NCBI RefSeq assembly: GCF_006715785.1
Contig: NZ_VFNX01000002.1
Span: 496,001-560,000, forward strand
Length of the DNA: 64,000 nucleotides
Direction: 5' to 3'
Source: Streptomyces puniciscabiei
Lineage (GTDB): Bacteria; Actinomycetota; Actinomycetes; Streptomycetales; Streptomycetaceae
The notes under the pieces were generated by a model. It was not told the DNA's origin, did not search any database, and was given only the letters and a program-made list of their open reading frames with translations. Positions 62,429 through 64,000 of the stretch are shown piece after piece. The position numbers were made by a program, and so were the translations under genes. Every line of letters starts with the position of its first letter. Within the stretch, counting starts at the first letter, position 1.

Positions 62429-63289
62429 TCAGGTCGGGTGCACGAGAATGGCGCTCGTCACCTGTCCCGGTACGAAGTCCTGGGCGTCGTGCGGGGAGGC
62501 GGCCAGGCGCTCCGAGTGAAAGGCGCTCGGCGTGCGGCCCGTCATCGACTTGAACGCGCGGTCGAAGTGCGGCTGATCGTGGTACCCGGCTTGCGTCGCG
62601 GCGTCGGCCCAGCAGGCACCGGCCTCTTTCAGGCGCAGAGCCGCCTGCAGCCGCATCACCTGCGCCGCCCCCTTCGGTGTCAGCCCTGTCTGGCAGCGGA
62701 AGCGCCGTTCGAGGTGGCGACGGCTCCAGCCGGTCTGTGCCGCGAGTTCCTCGACCCGTACCCTTCCACAGCTGCCCTGTATCCGGCGCCAGGACCACAC
62801 CACCTCGGGGCTGACAGCAGGGCCTGCGTCGAGTGCCGCGCGCAGCACGCGGTCCAGTACGGCGAAGCGACTGTGCCAGTCCGGAAGCTGCGCCAGCCGG
62901 GCGGACAGGCCTGCCCAGGGCCGACGGCAGAGGTCCTCGGGAGGAACGGACAGCCCAGCCCATTCGGACATGGGCACCCCGAACAGCCGGTAGGCGGCGA
63001 GGGGGCTGAGCAGGACGGTCACCCCGTGGATGAGTCCGGTGTGCTCGCCGATGGCGCCCGTCGTCCGGATGCCGCCGGCCAACGAGGAACCGCGCCACGT
63101 GCGTGCCGGGTCGCAGGAGTCGAGGACACGCAGGGGGTCGCCGAAGCCCAGCATCACCTTCACCACGCCGTCCGGGATCAGGAGTCTGCGCCGTGCTCCG
63201 ATCGCCTGGAAGCGAAAGCCGCGATAGCCCAGGACCTGATCGCGTAAGTCAGGGGCAGCGCGCCGTTCGAGCAGTTCGTGCCTGTACAT
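62429..63289 (-). CDS. AraC-family transcriptional regulator
   Basis: A 286-residue regulator with an N-terminal DUF6597-like ligand domain (LLIPDGVVKVMLGFGDPLRV, HGVTVLLSPLAAYRLFGVPMSEW). The C-terminal double HTH spans about residues 180-265 (VEELAAQTGWSRRHLERRFRCQTGLTPKGAAQVMRLQAAL, ADAATQAGYHDQPHFDRAFKSMTGRTPSAF). The start at 63289 fits family length. No target gene is obvious; the neighbours are an IS remnant and a divergent secreted protein. Confidence 0.85.
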   Translation of the reverse strand: MYRHELLERRAAPDLRDQVLGYRGFRFQAIGARRRLLIPDGVVKVMLGFGDPLRVLDSCDPARTWRGSSLAGGIRTTGAIGEHTGLIHGVTVLLSPLAAYRLFGVPMSEWAGLSVPPEDLCRRPWAGLSARLAQLPDWHSRFAVLDRVLRAALDAGPAVSPEVVWSWRRIQGSCGRVRVEELAAQTGWSRRHLERRFRCQTGLTPKGAAQVMRLQAALRLKEAGACWADAATQAGYHDQPHFDRAFKSMTGRTPSAFHSERLAASPHDAQDFVPGQVTSAILVHPT

Positions 63290-63513
63290 GGTCGATCCCC
63301 CCTAGGTCGACGTGAACACGGCAAAGACCGTAGATGATGCTCGTGCACGGCGGCGCAGACCGGGGGAAGTTGGCCAAATCAGGCACCGAGGGCCGGTAGG
63401 TCGCATTCGTACAAGCGTGGCCGCACGATCCCGGCAACGCTTGGGCCGACGCGGACGGCCGGTGACGGCGGTCGCGTCAAGGCTCAGCGGAATCCGACCG
63501 GAAAGAGGAAGCA

Positions 63514-63966
63514 ATGCGATCTTCTCTGACCAAGGTGCTCGTCACCGCCACCGCCGTCGTCGGGATTGCGGCCGGGAGTCTCGCGGGCGCGAGTGCGAGC
63601 GTGGCGGCACCGCAGGCGGCCGCCAGGCCCGCGGTCGGCAGCCGGTACGTCTCACCGCTCGCGGTGAACAACCTCGGCCTGGACACGGCCCGGGCAAAGA
63701 ACTGGCAGAGCTGCCTGAACGCCTGGGGCTTCGACGCCGGCACCGTCGACGGGCAACTGGGCACCAACAGCTGGAAGGCGGCGCAGAGGATGCTCAACGC
63801 CTGGGGCTACAACGCCGGCACCGTGGACGGGATCGTCGGCACCAACACGATCAAGGCGCTGCAGCGCTTTCTGAACAAACTCGGCTACAACGCCGGTGCC
63901 GTTGACGGGATCGCCGGATCGCAGACCAGGACCGCGTTCTGGAACTACAACGCCACAGGCTGCTGA
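63514..63966 (+). CDS. Secreted peptidoglycan-binding protein
   Basis: A 150-residue protein with a signal peptide (about residues 1-32, VLVTATAVVGIAAGSLAGAS) and a C-terminal array of three PG_binding_1-type half repeats: LNAWGFDAGTVDGQLGTNSW, LNAWGYNAGTVDGIVGTNTI, LNKLGYNAGAVDGIAGSQT. These fold into a peptidoglycan-binding three-helix unit. Two Cys (SCLN and the last residue) may form a disulfide. AGAGGAA precedes the ATG. It has no catalytic domain, so it probably coats or modulates the wall. Confidence 0.85.
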   Translation: MRSSLTKVLVTATAVVGIAAGSLAGASASVAAPQAAARPAVGSRYVSPLAVNNLGLDTARAKNWQSCLNAWGFDAGTVDGQLGTNSWKAAQRMLNAWGYNAGTVDGIVGTNTIKALQRFLNKLGYNAGAVDGIAGSQTRTAFWNYNATGC

Positions 63967-64000
63967 GTCAGCCGGCAGGCTGGATCCAGGACCTGAACGG

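Noticed and set aside
1..64000. tRNA, rRNA or CRISPR arrays
   Set aside because: I saw no cloverleaf-like sequences with expected conserved loops and no regularly spaced repeats; the few repeats present are single duplications.

Overview
The window looks like part of a Streptomyces chromosome. The G+C is very high, GTG starts and four-base start/stop overlaps are common, and the gene content is that of mycothiol-containing actinomycetes: a mycothiol-dependent formaldehyde dehydrogenase, a DUF5133 protein, an LCP cell-wall ligase and a secreted peptidoglycan-binding protein. Intact single-gene units alternate with stretches of truncated genes and insertion-sequence debris. That pattern suggests a chromosome arm, but this is inference.

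Region 1 (1-7862) is one catabolic locus: methylene-THF reductase (cut by the left edge), a choline-dehydrogenase-like GMC oxidoreductase, an IclR regulator, a GbcA-like Rieske oxygenase with its own reductase and ferredoxin, a metallo-hydrolase, and S-(hydroxymethyl)mycothiol dehydrogenase. Read together, choline would be oxidised to betaine, betaine demethylated oxidatively, and the released formaldehyde handled through mycothiol and folate. Related palindromes of the form GTTGCG-N5-CGCAAC overlap likely -35 boxes at several of these promoters, so the locus is probably one IclR regulon.

Region 2 (7977-26565) is mostly ordinary accessory genes: two CBS proteins, CapA-like, endonuclease/phosphatase, GNAT, LLM monooxygenase, two-domain oxidoreductases, a metallophosphoesterase, an ABC transporter operon ending in a YVTN/phosphoesterase fusion, an asparaginase and a HIT-like hydrolase.

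Region 3 (26566-28357) is a gene graveyard with remnants of a sugar-isomerase-like gene, malic enzyme, an SDR and an IS5 transposase. Region 4 (28358-36744) has a DHFR-like protein, a 944-residue membrane-anchored binding-protein-like receptor, a MarR/SRPBCC pair, an SMI1/KNR4 protein and a divergent TetR/Tet(X)-like monooxygenase pair. Region 5 (36745-47440) holds one intact IS5-type transposase, several IS and gene fragments, a decayed SigE-type sigma locus, an LCP protein, a His-rich secreted protein and an SDR/XRE pair.

Region 6 (47441-53090) contains dienelactone hydrolase, nucleotidyltransferase, PPOX, an F420-type reductase with a divergent HxlR regulator, and an epoxide hydrolase. Region 7 (53091-58265) is the most unusual. 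An IS21 remnant and a low-G+C stretch lead into a broken phosphonate biosynthesis operon: a phosphonopyruvate decarboxylase N-terminus joined to an aldolase C-terminus, then an apparently intact phosphoenolpyruvate mutase and an overlapping unknown gene. DUF1152 and fragments of Mrr and DnaJ genes follow. Region 8 (58266-64000) has an alpha/beta hydrolase, a DeoR regulator divergent from an MFS transporter across a large dyad, an IS110 remnant, an AraC regulator and a secreted peptidoglycan-binding protein. I saw no tRNA, rRNA or CRISPR array.
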